Assembly: GCA_034423015.1 (NCBI GenBank)
Contig: DAOUJG010000036.1
Span: 41,340-105,339, forward strand
DNA: 64,000 bases
Source: JAGWBJ01 sp034423015
Lineage (GTDB): Bacteria; Chloroflexota; Dehalococcoidia; Lucifugimonadales; JAGWBF01
Reading direction: 5' to 3'
The notes under the pieces are model-generated. The model saw only the letters and a list, made by a program, of their open reading frames with translations, was not told the DNA's origin and made no database searches. Shown here piece after piece: positions 24,311 through 33,570 of the stretch. Position numbers and translations under genes: made by a program. The first letter of the stretch is position 1, and every line of letters starts with the position of its first letter.

Positions 24311-24694
24311 CTAGCCGCGGGTGGCGAAGCCCTGCTCCGGGAATACCTGCCGGTATACCAGCACCGAAAGGGGGACGTTGGGGACCACCCGGCGGCCCCA
24401 CTCCGTCGGGTTGTTCAGGAAGGCTTGGTACTCGGGGCTGTGGAGCACGTCCTCCGTCTCCAGCTCGAATATGGCCAGGTAGTGGGGGAAGACGGCGGGA
24501 GCCGCCCGGTCCCCGAACACGGCGTCCCGGACCTCGGGGGCGGAGACGAACCGGCGGGCGCTAACCACGCCGGGCACCCGCTCCAGCTCGTCGATTATGT
24601 GCTCCTCGTCGTACCAGCGGTTCAGCTCGTCCTCCCACTCGGGTGACGGGTCCGTGGTGACGATGAGAATGGCTTTGCCCGTCGGTCCGGCCAT
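24311..24694 (-). CDS. Dimeric alpha/beta-barrel (EthD/Dabb-like) protein
   Basis: A 127-residue protein that fits the ferredoxin-like dimeric alpha/beta-barrel fold: KAILIVTTDPSP strand, EDELNRWYDEEHIIDELERVPGVVSARRF (helix with the W-Y-x-x-E-H pattern of EthD-like proteins), HYLAIFELETEDVLHSPEYQAFL and a C-terminal strand. Members include aromatic-degradation accessory enzymes and many of unknown role. ATG at 24694 has AGGAGG. It sits 41 bp downstream of the phosphotriesterase-family gene, with which it is likely co-transcribed, suggesting a shared catabolic role. Confidence 0.72.
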   Translation of the reverse strand: MAGPTGKAILIVTTDPSPEWEDELNRWYDEEHIIDELERVPGVVSARRFVSAPEVRDAVFGDRAAPAVFPHYLAIFELETEDVLHSPEYQAFLNNPTEWGRRVVPNVPLSVLVYRQVFPEQGFATRG

Positions 24695-24735
24695 GGCCGC
24701 CTCCTGCACCGGGTGTGGGTCTTGGCCGGGGGACG

Positions 24736-25803
24736 TCAGCCCTGGGGCTCCACGAAGGCCAGGACATCCGCCGGGTTGTTGACGAGGATGTCGTCCACGG
24801 CCTCCCGGGTGTAGCCCCGGTGGAGCATCCGGGGCACGAGGTGCCGCAGGATGTAGTAGTAGCCGTGGCCGCCGTAGCGCTGCAGGCGGTGCTTGGCGCA
24901 GATGTCGTGGGCGACCAGGACCTTGCGGCCGTAGCCCTGGGCGGATATCCACGCGATGTCGTCCATGCGCCGGGCCTCGCTGGGGAAGTCGATGTTGGGG
25001 TTCAGGGGGTAGTAGGAGGCCTCGTTGCCGAACAGGTCCCATTCCATGTAGCAGCCCGCCTCGGCGACGCGCTTCAGGTTGTCCCGGATGAATATGGTGC
25101 GGTCCAGGTGGCCGATGATGGTGCGGTCCAGGTCGCCCCCCGCTTCCCTGAGGACCTCGATTATCTCCAGGGGCGCCGTCTCGTCTCTGCCGGGGTGTAT
25201 GAGGACCGGGGCACCCGTGGCCCGCTGGGCCCGGGCCGAGGCCCGCAGCACCTTGCGCTCGTTGTCCGTCAGGGGCCAGCTACAGCCGACCTCGCCGATG
25301 ACGCCCGAGCGTATGCCGGTGCCGCCCGCCCCTCGGGTGACGTCGGCGACGATCTCCCCGGTGATCTCCGCTTCCGTCTTCAGGTCCATGTCCGGGGGGT
25401 GGGTGGCGGCGACGTAGTAGGAGGCCCCCATGACGATGTTGACGCCCGTGGCCCGGGAGATGCGGGCCAAGCCCTCGGGGTCCCGGGCTATGCCCACGCT
25501 GGTGGCGTCCACCAGGGAGCCGCCGCCGTGCTGGCCGTAGAGGGCCACCTCGTCGATGGCGGTGTCCACGTCGAAAAGCTGCGCGTCGTCGAAGTTGGGG
25601 TCCCGGTAGTGGCGGATCCGTCCCAGGGTCTCCAGGGACACGGGGGCGTCGAAGAAGGCCTTTCCGCTGGCCGATGCCGGGGGATGGGCGTTCACCGTCA
25701 GGTCGATGAGCATGTGCTCGTGGGTAAGGGTCTGTCCCAGGTCGGCGGGGGAGATGGGGCCGAGCACCGTCTGCACTCTCCCGGACATGCTGCTACCGGC
25801 CAT
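24736..25803 (-). CDS. Phosphotriesterase-family metal-dependent hydrolase
   Basis: A 355-residue amidohydrolase-superfamily TIM barrel. Metal ligands and motifs: LTHEHMLIDL (HxH), VIGEVGCSWPLTDNER, VLIHPGRDETAP, IIGHLDRTI and VLVAHDICAKHRLQRYGGHGY with the final metal aspartate. The bridging lysine of phosphotriesterase is replaced by a glutamate-containing GEVG block, as in many PTE-related lactonases and hydrolases, so organophosphate hydrolysis should not be assumed. ATG at 25803 has AGGAGAA. Likely role in hydrolysing a lactone, amide or phosphoester of an organic nutrient. Confidence 0.82.
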   Translation of the reverse strand: MAGSSMSGRVQTVLGPISPADLGQTLTHEHMLIDLTVNAHPPASASGKAFFDAPVSLETLGRIRHYRDPNFDDAQLFDVDTAIDEVALYGQHGGGSLVDATSVGIARDPEGLARISRATGVNIVMGASYYVAATHPPDMDLKTEAEITGEIVADVTRGAGGTGIRSGVIGEVGCSWPLTDNERKVLRASARAQRATGAPVLIHPGRDETAPLEIIEVLREAGGDLDRTIIGHLDRTIFIRDNLKRVAEAGCYMEWDLFGNEASYYPLNPNIDFPSEARRMDDIAWISAQGYGRKVLVAHDICAKHRLQRYGGHGYYYILRHLVPRMLHRGYTREAVDDILVNNPADVLAFVEPQG

Positions 25804-25814
25804 TACATTCTCCT

Positions 25815-25846
25815 GTACCCATAGGGCTCTGTACCCATAGGGCTCC
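25815..25846. repeat. 16-bp tandem duplication upstream of the phosphotriesterase-family gene
   Basis: gtacccatagggctct (25815-25830) is repeated as gtacccatagggctcc (25831-25846) with no gap. It lies between 12 and 43 bp upstream of the minus-strand start, so it doubles part of that gene's leader. Confidence 0.8.
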
Positions 25847-25989
25847 TGGACGGGATGGGTTGGAGCGTGCCTAGGATGCTATCATAGCGACCCTGGAGGG
25901 TCAACGAGGCGTGGGGCGGCCGCATCACGGGACTCTCCGGCGGCCGGACGTCCTTGTCACCCACCGGCGCGGGGACATAGAATATTCCC

Positions 25990-26030
25990 GGCCCTCACCC
26001 CGGCCCTCTCCCCGAGGGAGAGGGGGCTTG
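25990..26030. repeat. Dispersed intergenic palindrome (CCCTCACCC...CCCTCTCCC type)
   Basis: CCCTCTCCC (26004-26012) and GGGAGAGGG (26016-26024) form a 9-bp hairpin with loop CGA, preceded by gccctcacccc. This resembles the short CCCTCxCCC palindromes scattered between genes in many bacterial genomes. It sits just upstream of the GMC gene. Confidence 0.65.
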
Positions 26031-26062
26031 TCGGGGCAGTCAACCGGCCTGGGAGCGAAGCG

Positions 26063-27610
26063 ATGAAGTACGACGTGATAGTGGTCGGAGGCGGGTCGGC
26101 GGGGTGCCCCCTGGCTGCCCGCCTCTCCGAGGACCCGGGGCGCTCGGTGCTGCTGCTGGAGGCGGGCGCCTATTACCCCGACTTCGAGACCCTGCCCGAC
26201 GACCTGAAATACAGCTACAACCAGGCCACCTACGACCTTGCCGGCCGGAATATCTGGACCTTCCCCGGCAGGCACACCTCCCGGCAGACCAACGACGGGC
26301 CGGTGGTCCGGGGCAGGGTGATGGGCGGCGGCAGCGCGGTCAACGGGGCCACCTACGTCCGGGGGGCTCCCCAGGACTTCGACGGCTGGGCTGCCCGGGG
26401 CAACGACCGGTGGTCCTACCTGAACGTCCTGCCCTCCTTCCGCAAGATGGAGACGGACCAGGACGTACAGGACGACTTCCACGGCACCGACGGGCCCCTG
26501 CCCATACGCCACTACAAGCGCGGCGAGCTCCTCCCCTTCCAGGAGGCCTTCTACCAGTCGTGCCTGGATGCCGGATACCCCGAGTCCCCGGACGTCAACC
26601 ACCCCGAGGCCACGGGCATAAGCCCCACGGCCACCAACAACGTCGACGGCGTCCGGGTCAGCACGGCCATGGCGTACATCAACCCCAGCCGTCACCGCAT
26701 GAACCTCACCGTCAGGGGCAACGTGCTGGTGACGCGGGTCCTGTTCTCGGGGAAGAGGGCCGTCGCCGTCGAGGCCGAGAGTGGCGGGGAGAGGTACGTG
26801 GTGGAGGGCGGGGAGATCATCCTCAGCGCCGGGGCCATCAAGTCGGCGCACCTGCTGATGCTCTCGGGGGTCGGGCCGGCGGACCAGCTCCGAAGCTGCG
26901 GCGTCCCCCTGGTCCAGGACCTGCCGGGGGTCGGCCAGAACCTGAAGGACCACCCCCAGGTGCCCGTGCAGCTCGCGGTGCGGGAGGGGTTCCCCATGGA
27001 CCCGGATGCCCCGCGTCGTCAGGCCATCCTCAGGTTCACCGCCACGGGGTCGGGCGACGCCAACGACCTGGCGACCCAGCCCACCTCCTTCGCGTTCAAG
27101 CTGGGCGGCTCTCCCAGGGTCCACGACGGGGTCCGCATCACGCCCACTCTGTACCTGGCCCAGGGCGCCGGGGAGCTGCGGCTGACGTCGGCCGACCCCC
27201 ACGCCTACCCGTCCATCGAGTACCACTACATGGAGAACGCCTGGGACCGCCGTCGCATGAGGGAGGTGGTGCGGACCACCGTCGGGCTGCTGGGCAACCC
27301 GGCCTACGACGGCATCGTGGCCGCCAGGGTCGCGCCCACCGACGAGGACCTGTCCACCGACGACGCCCTGGACCGCTGGATCATGGAGGCCCTGGCGGTC
27401 TGCCAGACGCAGCACATGGCGGGCACCTGCAGGATGGGGCCGTCCTCGGACGCCACGGCCGTGGTGGACCAGTACTGCCGGGTCCACGGAGTCGAGGGGC
27501 TCAGGGTGGTGGATACGTCCATCATGCCCGACGTGGTCCGGGTGCCCACCAACTGCAGCGCCATCATGATCGGCGAGCGGGCCTCGGAGCTGGTCCGGGA
27601 GACGATGTAG
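26063..27610 (+). CDS. GMC family FAD-dependent oxidoreductase
   Basis: A 515-residue glucose-methanol-choline oxidoreductase. The FAD-binding Rossmann motif is VIVVGGGSAGCPLAARLSED at the N-terminus with the second GMC signature at RGRVMGGGSAVNGATYVRG, and the mid-chain signature GAIKSAHLLMLSGVGP. The catalytic His is in QTQHMAGTCRMG and the second His/Asn pair in VPTNCSAIMIGERA. It oxidises an alcohol substrate (choline-dehydrogenase/alcohol-oxidase like), with FAD; exact substrate unknown. ATG at 26063 is 20 bp after a hairpin repeat and has only a GGAGCGAAG ribosome-binding site. The convergent binding protein gene ends 15 bp downstream. Confidence 0.88.
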   Translation: MKYDVIVVGGGSAGCPLAARLSEDPGRSVLLLEAGAYYPDFETLPDDLKYSYNQATYDLAGRNIWTFPGRHTSRQTNDGPVVRGRVMGGGSAVNGATYVRGAPQDFDGWAARGNDRWSYLNVLPSFRKMETDQDVQDDFHGTDGPLPIRHYKRGELLPFQEAFYQSCLDAGYPESPDVNHPEATGISPTATNNVDGVRVSTAMAYINPSRHRMNLTVRGNVLVTRVLFSGKRAVAVEAESGGERYVVEGGEIILSAGAIKSAHLLMLSGVGPADQLRSCGVPLVQDLPGVGQNLKDHPQVPVQLAVREGFPMDPDAPRRQAILRFTATGSGDANDLATQPTSFAFKLGGSPRVHDGVRITPTLYLAQGAGELRLTSADPHAYPSIEYHYMENAWDRRRMREVVRTTVGLLGNPAYDGIVAARVAPTDEDLSTDDALDRWIMEALAVCQTQHMAGTCRMGPSSDATAVVDQYCRVHGVEGLRVVDTSIMPDVVRVPTNCSAIMIGERASELVRETM

Positions 27611-27625
27611 GGGGCGGGCGACCGC

Positions 27626-29740
27626 CTACCGGTCCGTCCGGTACAGGTAGCGGATGTCCCACAGCCCGTACAGGGTGGGCGTCACGTTGCCGAAGACGTT
27701 TCTCACCGCGGCCAGCCGCTCGGAGAGGGTCGTGTAGACCACCGGCACGTTCTCGGCGGCCAGCTCCTGGGCCCGGTGGTAGTACTCCACCCGCTTGGCG
27801 TGGTCCAGCTCCTGGCTGGCCAGGACGTACAGCTCGTCGATTATGGCCTCCCACTTGGTGGCGGGGATAGGCTGGTTGGGGTGCCAGAGGTGCAGGCTCT
27901 CGCTGCTGTGCCAGAAGCTGATGCCGCTGTAGGGGTCCGAGCCGCCGGTGAAGCCGATGATCATGGCCTCCCAGTCGTAGGTGGTGGTGAGCTGGGAGAC
28001 CAGGTCTCCGAAGGGGATGATCCGGTAGTCTGCCCCGATTCCTATGGCCTCGAGCCCCTCGCGGACTATCTCGCCGACCGCCTGGCGCACGTTGTTGCCC
28101 TCGTTGGTCACCAGGGTGAACTCGATCTCGTTGCCGTCGGCGTCCTCCCGTATCCCGTCCCCGTCGGTGTCGAGCCAGCCCAGGCCGTCGAGGATCTCGT
28201 TGGCCCTGGCGAGGTCGTACTCGTACCTCCGGACGTTGGGGTTGTGGAAGTCCCCGGCGGCCGGGCTTACGGAGGCCCACTGGGGGTAGCCCTGGCCGTG
28301 CTGGACCTCGTCGATGATCCTGTCCTTGTCGATGCTGTGGGCGACGGCCCGGCGGAACCCGGTGGTCCGGAACCACTTCAGCATCTCCGGGGCCACGTAG
28401 CGCTCACCCGTGTCGGCGTTGGCGCCGGGGTTCATGTTGAACCCCACGAAGGTCGTGCCAAAGGCCGGGCCCCGCCTGTATATGGTGAAGTTCCCCTCGG
28501 CCTGCAGCGGCTCCAGCATCGCCAGCTCCTCGCCCAGCACCCCGTGGGAGTCCGACTCGCCGGCCAGGAACCTGGCAAGCTCGGCGTCCAGGTCCGGGAC
28601 GATCACGCGGACGATCTCGTCCAGGTAGGGCAGCGCGTTGCCCGAGGCGTCCTCGAGCCAGTAGTCCGGGTTGCGCTGCAAGACCACGGTCTCACCCGGG
28701 ACGTAGCTCCCTATGGTGAAGGGGCCTGTGCCTATGATCTCCGCCGGGTCGGTGGAGATGTCCCACGTGGAGGCGAAGGTGCCGTCGTCCACGTGCCTCT
28801 CCAGGATGTGCCTGGGGTATATGGCGGTGCCCATGGAGCGGAGGAAGGGGGCGAAGGGCACGGGGAGCACGCACTCGACGGTGTAGTCGTCCACCGCGCG
28901 GACCGTCATGGGGGCCTCTTCCCACCGTCCGCTGGCCTCGTCCAGGGACCGGAAGTGGAACGTCGCACGGCTGCTGGCGGGTATGTCGTCGTTGTAGATG
29001 ATGCGGTTGAAGGTGAAGTCCACGTCGTGGGCGGTGAAGGGCTGTCCGTCGTGCCACCTCACGTCCCTGCGCAGATGGAAGGTCCATGTCAGGCCGTCGT
29101 CGGAACGCTCCCAGGACTCGGCCAGGGACGGCTCCACCTGGTCGGTGAGCCAGGAGGTCTCGGTCAGGCCATCGAAGAGGTGCCCCAGGACCCCAGAGGA
29201 GGAGGCGTCGTTGGAGATGGCCAGGTTGAAGGTGAGGGGCTCGGAGATGGTGGCGAAGGTGAGGGCGCCGCCCCTCTTTCCGATGGAGTACTGGAACTCC
29301 TCGGCGTTCTGCTTGAGCTGCGCGACGATGGTCGAGGTGGGTGGGAGGGTGGGCCGGGGAGGGGGTGTGGGCTGAGGGGTGGGCTCGGGCGTCGGCGCAA
29401 CGGTGGGTGCCGGCCGAGGCGTGGCCGTGGGCCTGGGAGCTGCCGTGGGCTGGGGTGCGGCTGTCGGCCGGGGCGTGGCCGTCGGCCGGGGCGTGGGCGC
29501 GACGGTGGGCGCGGGCCGGGCAGTGGCTGTCGGCTCGGGCGTGGGCGCCACCGTGGGCGCCGGCGGCACAGTGGGCGTGGGTTCGGGCGTAGGCGCCGCG
29601 GTGGGAACCGGAGCAACCGTGGCCGTGGGCTCGTCGTCGCCGTCGCAGGCGGCCAGTATGACCGCTAGGGAGACCATGAGAAGTAGGACAGGGGTCCACC
29701 GGAAGGTGACCTTGCGCGCCGCTGCATGCAGCCTTGACAT
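27626..29740 (-). CDS. ABC transporter substrate-binding lipoprotein, oligopeptide type (family 5)
   Basis: A 704-residue exported lipoprotein. The signal peptide ends with lipobox LAVILAAC (Cys32). Residues about 37-150 are a long Pro/Thr/Ala-rich linker (units like TPEPTATARPAPTVAPTP) that would hold the domain away from the membrane. The remaining 550 residues are an SBP family 5 domain: LTFNLAISNDAS, TETSWLTDQVEPSLAESWERSDDGLTWTFHLR, DVDFTFNRI, GTGPFTIGSYVPGETVVLQRNPDYW and FRRAVAHSIDKDRII. It binds peptides or other solutes in the periplasm-like space. No permease or ATPase gene is adjacent. A Ca-like DTDGDGIRED loop also occurs. ATG at 29740 has GGAGG. Confidence 0.88.
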   Translation of the reverse strand: MSRLHAAARKVTFRWTPVLLLMVSLAVILAACDGDDEPTATVAPVPTAAPTPEPTPTVPPAPTVAPTPEPTATARPAPTVAPTPRPTATPRPTAAPQPTAAPRPTATPRPAPTVAPTPEPTPQPTPPPRPTLPPTSTIVAQLKQNAEEFQYSIGKRGGALTFATISEPLTFNLAISNDASSSGVLGHLFDGLTETSWLTDQVEPSLAESWERSDDGLTWTFHLRRDVRWHDGQPFTAHDVDFTFNRIIYNDDIPASSRATFHFRSLDEASGRWEEAPMTVRAVDDYTVECVLPVPFAPFLRSMGTAIYPRHILERHVDDGTFASTWDISTDPAEIIGTGPFTIGSYVPGETVVLQRNPDYWLEDASGNALPYLDEIVRVIVPDLDAELARFLAGESDSHGVLGEELAMLEPLQAEGNFTIYRRGPAFGTTFVGFNMNPGANADTGERYVAPEMLKWFRTTGFRRAVAHSIDKDRIIDEVQHGQGYPQWASVSPAAGDFHNPNVRRYEYDLARANEILDGLGWLDTDGDGIREDADGNEIEFTLVTNEGNNVRQAVGEIVREGLEAIGIGADYRIIPFGDLVSQLTTTYDWEAMIIGFTGGSDPYSGISFWHSSESLHLWHPNQPIPATKWEAIIDELYVLASQELDHAKRVEYYHRAQELAAENVPVVYTTLSERLAAVRNVFGNVTPTLYGLWDIRYLYRTDR

Positions 29741-29773
29741 AAACGGGCCTCCGAGAAGTGCTAATGGAAACGT

Positions 29774-31171
29774 TCAGGGCCGGTCGCGGAGCTCCTGCAG
29801 GCCGGTATCCGCCTGACGGCGCAGCCTGTTGGCGTTCAACCGTTCCTGGTCCACGGCCTTGAAAGCATCTACTGTAAAGGGCCGCCAGGAGTTCCGGAGG
29901 GCGCGTATGGCCCCCTCCTCCCTTGCGGCCGCCTCGACCAGCAGGTTGTACATGGGCAGCAGGTAGCTGGACTGGGGAAGCCCCCGGACCTTGCGGCCAA
30001 GCTCGCCCATGCGGAGATTGAACTGGTCCAGCGACTGGAGCACCTCGGTCCGGTCGCATCCGCCGTCGGTCTTACGCCAGTCGTTGTAGCGTTGGTGGAA
30101 GGCGTCCCACTCTGCCAGGAGGTCCTTGTAGCCGGCGTCGAACTCCTTGACCTCGGCCAGCTTCTCCTGGGGGTCGTCATCGACAAGGGCCTTGGTCATT
30201 CGCCTGGTGTCCCTCAGAACGTGTTCGCTCTCCTCTATGGCGGGGTCCATCAGGTCCAGGGGCGGACCCGCAGGGCCAGGCGGGGGCAGGGGGGCTCCGG
30301 CGTCGGGGACCGCGGGCAGGTCCTGGGCCAGCAGCACGTCGTTCACGGTGAGCAGGGCGTCGAGCTCGGCCTCGGCCGCCTTTTCCAGCGCCCGGGCAAT
30401 GTCCTCGGTGGCGTCCGCCGAAGGCAGCTCGCCCGCGGCGTCGACGATGCCCTCGAACCGTGAGATAAGCTGCTCCAGCCTGTCGAGGACCGCAGCCGCG
30501 TCCATGCGGCGGGCGTCCTTTTCAAGCTCGGCGTAGTCGTCGTGGAGCTTGGTCCAGTCGTTCCTGAGGGCGCCCAGGGCGTCGGAGAACTCCCTCAGCG
30601 CCTCCCTCTCCTCGGGGTCGCCGGCCTTCTCCAGCTCCTCCTCCAGCTCCAGTATCATGTCTTCCACGTTCCTCTGGGCCCGGGCGGCGTCGGAGCGCCG
30701 CTGCTCCACCAGCTCGAAGAGGGAGAGGTTGTCGGGCTGCCAGCGGTCCCGGAGCTGGCGGAAGGCCGCCCCTTCCTCCTCGGCGGCCGTTATGAGCATG
30801 TCCGCAAGCTCCCGGGTGACGGCGGTCCTGGGAAGGTCCCCGGCCTGCCCGGTCACCCCGGCGAAGCCCACGGCAAACTCCTGCAGGGCCTCGTGGACCG
30901 AGCTTCTATGGCAAGGGGTCAGCCCGGCCCGCCAGCCGTCGAGCTCCTGCTGGAACCCGTCCCACTCCTCGTCGACGGCCTGCAGCCGGCTCGCGAAGTC
31001 GTCCACCGCCATGCGGTCGCCGGGCGACAGGGGCTCGGCGCCCCGGCCGGAGGGCGACTCCGTGGGCAGCGTCGTCGGTTGGGCGTCGCCGGGTCCGGCG
31101 CAAGCGACCAACGAGGCTAGCAGCAGCGACGCCAAGAGCAGCAGAATACGGGAGCCAAATCGTACCTTCAT
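29774..31171 (-). CDS. Lipoprotein with three related helical modules
   Basis: A 465-residue predicted lipoprotein, lipobox SLLLASLVAC (Cys24), then a short Ser/Pro linker. The rest is helical and repetitive: an N-terminal module (DEEWDGFQQELDGWR, ... EEEGAAFRQLRDRWQPDNLSLFELVEQRR), a middle module (LRNDWTKLHDDYAELEKDARR, ... ALEKAAEAELDALLTVND) and a C-terminal module (LAEWDAFHQRYNDWRKTDGG, ... AREEGAIRALRNSWRPFTVDAFKAVDQERL). The first and last align well by eye, including a Cys between helices. No known family is recognised. It starts 3 bp after the stop of the membrane protein upstream and precedes the binding lipoprotein, so all are likely in one transcript; an extracellular sensor or binding role is conceivable. 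Confidence 0.75.
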   Translation of the reverse strand: MKVRFGSRILLLLASLLLASLVACAGPGDAQPTTLPTESPSGRGAEPLSPGDRMAVDDFASRLQAVDEEWDGFQQELDGWRAGLTPCHRSSVHEALQEFAVGFAGVTGQAGDLPRTAVTRELADMLITAAEEEGAAFRQLRDRWQPDNLSLFELVEQRRSDAARAQRNVEDMILELEEELEKAGDPEEREALREFSDALGALRNDWTKLHDDYAELEKDARRMDAAAVLDRLEQLISRFEGIVDAAGELPSADATEDIARALEKAAEAELDALLTVNDVLLAQDLPAVPDAGAPLPPPGPAGPPLDLMDPAIEESEHVLRDTRRMTKALVDDDPQEKLAEVKEFDAGYKDLLAEWDAFHQRYNDWRKTDGGCDRTEVLQSLDQFNLRMGELGRKVRGLPQSSYLLPMYNLLVEAAAREEGAIRALRNSWRPFTVDAFKAVDQERLNANRLRRQADTGLQELRDRP

Positions 31172-31174
31172 GAG

Positions 31175-32482
31175 CTACCTGCTCACCCCCACGAAGTCAC
31201 TTACCAGGTCACCTCTGAACTCGCCAACGAGCAAACGGGCCACCGCGCCGGCCAGGGTCTCCGGCGTGTCCGCCAGGACCACCAGGACGTGCCGGTCCTG
31301 GTTCTGGTCCAGCACGGTGACGGACGTCCCCTCCGGGTCCAGGTCCGGAGCGAAAGGAGTGCCAAGGGTGTCGTCGATGCGTACTCCGGCCGCCTGGAGG
31401 TACCGGCTCATGGGAAGGGCGTCGTCGTACAGTCCCAGGAACACCGTGTCCCGGCTCAGGTCCTCGACTCCGCGAATCCGGGCAGACATCCCGTAGGCGG
31501 CCAGGCCGTTCTTCATCTCGACGCCTATGTCCCAGAGGGACGGCTGCCCCAGGAGGATGTCCACGCCCGCCTCCGGACCGGCCTCGTAGAAGTGTGGGAA
31601 GTCGGCCAGCTCGTACTCCCGCTCGCTGGAGGTGAGATAGTCGGCGATGTTGGACACCAGCCTGTCGTTGTCCAGCCGGGAGTTGTGGGGAGGTATCAGG
31701 AAGGTGAAGTCGGCGATGGCCAGAACGTTGCGACGGTCGCCCCAGGCCATGGGATGGAGGCCCTCGGTGGTGTCCACCAGCGAGGACCTGGTGTTGGAGT
31801 CGAGAAACGCCAGGCCGGGGCCCGACGACCTGATGGACCCGGCGGCATACAGGGTTATGGCGTCCACGCCGGCGGTGAGCTCGTGGGGCTGGAACTCCCT
31901 GATGATGATGTTCTGGAAGTTCAGGTCGTACTCCTGCATGTTGTAGAGGTAGTCCGGCTGGAAGCTCAGCCCGAACCTCTCGGCCAGGGTGTTGATGTGC
32001 TCGTGGCGGGTCGGGTCGGAGACCAGCAGCAGCTTTCCGCCCTTCCGCACGAAGCGCTCCACCAGGGCCGCCTCCGCGTCGGAGTACGGGGCCTGGGGAA
32101 CGATGACCGCCAGGCTGTCGGCCCGCCGCAGCTTCTCATCCAGCTGGGGCAGCCGGCCGTTCTGCTCGAAGTAGTCGAAGCCGCCGATGAGCTCCACGTC
32201 GTATCCCCGGTTGGCCACACGAGTGGTGAGGGTGACGAGCTCGTTTTCCGAGAAGGCGTTGCGGTGCAGGGCGTCCACCAGCAGGAGGCCCCTCCTGACC
32301 TGGGCCGCGGGCGAGTCTACGAACCCGCCAGAGGGGACACTGGGCGAGGTTATCTGCTGATAGGGAATCTCCACCGGGGGCGGCTGGTCATATCCTACCC
32401 GGTAGAAGAGGAAGTACACGACCACAAAGGCCGCGGCGGCAAACAGGGGCAGGAGTGCCAGTATTCCCAGCTTACGGGCCAT
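31175..32482 (-). CDS. Membrane-anchored DUF4350/GldG-like protein
   Basis: A 435-residue protein with a single N-terminal membrane helix (LGILALLPLFAAAAFVVVYFLFY) followed by an extracytoplasmic domain. Blocks such as LLLVDALHRNAFSENELVTLTTRVANRGYDVELI, LAVIVPQAPYSDAEAALVERFVRKGGKLLLVSDPTR and LGDRRNVLAIADFTFL match the Rossmann-like DUF4350/GldG (GATase-like) fold, which often lacks catalytic residues. It overlaps the SppA-like gene by 11 bp and precedes the repeat lipoprotein, so it is part of a membrane-surface cluster. Function unknown. ATG at 32482. Confidence 0.72.
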   Translation of the reverse strand: MARKLGILALLPLFAAAAFVVVYFLFYRVGYDQPPPVEIPYQQITSPSVPSGGFVDSPAAQVRRGLLLVDALHRNAFSENELVTLTTRVANRGYDVELIGGFDYFEQNGRLPQLDEKLRRADSLAVIVPQAPYSDAEAALVERFVRKGGKLLLVSDPTRHEHINTLAERFGLSFQPDYLYNMQEYDLNFQNIIIREFQPHELTAGVDAITLYAAGSIRSSGPGLAFLDSNTRSSLVDTTEGLHPMAWGDRRNVLAIADFTFLIPPHNSRLDNDRLVSNIADYLTSSEREYELADFPHFYEAGPEAGVDILLGQPSLWDIGVEMKNGLAAYGMSARIRGVEDLSRDTVFLGLYDDALPMSRYLQAAGVRIDDTLGTPFAPDLDPEGTSVTVLDQNQDRHVLVVLADTPETLAGAVARLLVGEFRGDLVSDFVGVSR

Positions 32483-33506
32483 GTCCCACGTACAGGTAAT
32501 AGGCGTTGGGGTGTCCTATCTCCATGGGGAGCTCCGGGATGGGGTCTTCCTGGCCTATGGCCAGCGTGCCGTAGAGCATCAGCCTTCGCATGGTCTCGAG
32601 CGTCGGCATGCCGCCGTCGGGCCCCTCCAGGCTGCCGTCTCCGCTGGTGTAGCCAGTCGCCAGCAGACCGAGGGCGTTGGCCAGCCCGGAGTCTCCCCCG
32701 GCCTCCAGGGGCTCGAGGACGCGGCGTAGATTCTCGAAGAACTCCCGCTGCGCTTCCAGGTTCACGTCCACGAGCCCGTAGCGGGAGATTCCCGCCAGCT
32801 CCGCGGCCTTTTCGATGGCATGGCTGTCCGTGCCGATCTCGTCCGCCAGGCCCAGGGTCACGGCTTCCGCCCCGAAGTAGACGCGCCCCTGGACCAGCTC
32901 GTCCCTGGACATTCTGAGCCTGTCGCCCCGTTCGCTTATGACTATCTGGGCGAACCTTCCCTTCAGACGGTCCGTGGCGGCGATCCACTCTCTCCTCGGG
33001 CCCCCGTCGAGCTTGTGGGGGCCGCTGAACACCACGGACTCGGCGGGAATGGGCGGGATGAAGGGCCCGAGACGCGAGACCACGCCCACGTTTCCCGTGA
33101 GTGACGACGGCTGGGTGTACAGGTATGAAGCACCCATGGACATCAGGTAACCCCCGCTGGCCACCAGATCGTTCATGACCACCACGACGGGCTTCTTCTC
33201 CCGGAGCTCGCGGGTCTCCAGGTACAGGCGTTCGCTGGCGGTCGCGGTGCCGCCCGGGCTGTTGAGCTTGATTACGACAGCCTTGATGGAGTCTTCGCGC
33301 AGGGCGTAGTGGAGATACTCGGTGATGCCGTAGGCCGACAGCTCGTTGATGACGGTGTAGGGCACGTGGATCACGCCGACCTTGGGTTTGCCGGGGAAGG
33401 CGTAGACGAATATCAGCACGCCCGCCGCTATGCCGAGACCGGCCACGGCGGGCACTGCGACGTACCACGCGTTCAACACTCTTTTGATGGCGGCTAAGAG
33501 ACCCAT
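32472..33506 (-). CDS. Signal peptide peptidase SppA-like S49 family peptidase
   Basis: A 344-residue serine peptidase with an N-terminal membrane helix (VAVPAVAGLGIAAGVLIFVYAF). The clan SK fold is seen in AVVIKLNSPGGTATASERLYLETREL, the nucleophile serine lies in NDLVASGGYLMSMGASYL, and SLTGNVGVVSRL and TDRLKGRFAQIV (probable catalytic lysine region) follow. Single-domain size fits the Bacillus/archaeal SppA type, which removes remnant signal peptides or other short membrane peptides. The C-terminal 60 residues are extra. It is the first gene of the lipoprotein-related cluster, so it may process signal peptides of the lipoproteins, as inference. Confidence 0.82.
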   Translation of the reverse strand: MGLLAAIKRVLNAWYVAVPAVAGLGIAAGVLIFVYAFPGKPKVGVIHVPYTVINELSAYGITEYLHYALREDSIKAVVIKLNSPGGTATASERLYLETRELREKKPVVVVMNDLVASGGYLMSMGASYLYTQPSSLTGNVGVVSRLGPFIPPIPAESVVFSGPHKLDGGPRREWIAATDRLKGRFAQIVISERGDRLRMSRDELVQGRVYFGAEAVTLGLADEIGTDSHAIEKAAELAGISRYGLVDVNLEAQREFFENLRRVLEPLEAGGDSGLANALGLLATGYTSGDGSLEGPDGGMPTLETMRRLMLYGTLAIGQEDPIPELPMEIGHPNAYYLYVGHGP

Positions 33507-33570
33507 TACCTACACTGTCGGCGCAGATGGGAGCCCATGCTCCTACGGCCAACTCCCTGCTCGCCCCGCT

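Noticed and set aside
25815..25846. Tandem 16-bp copies as an operator
   Set aside because: They are direct, not inverted, copies next to no promoter hexamers and look like simple slippage.
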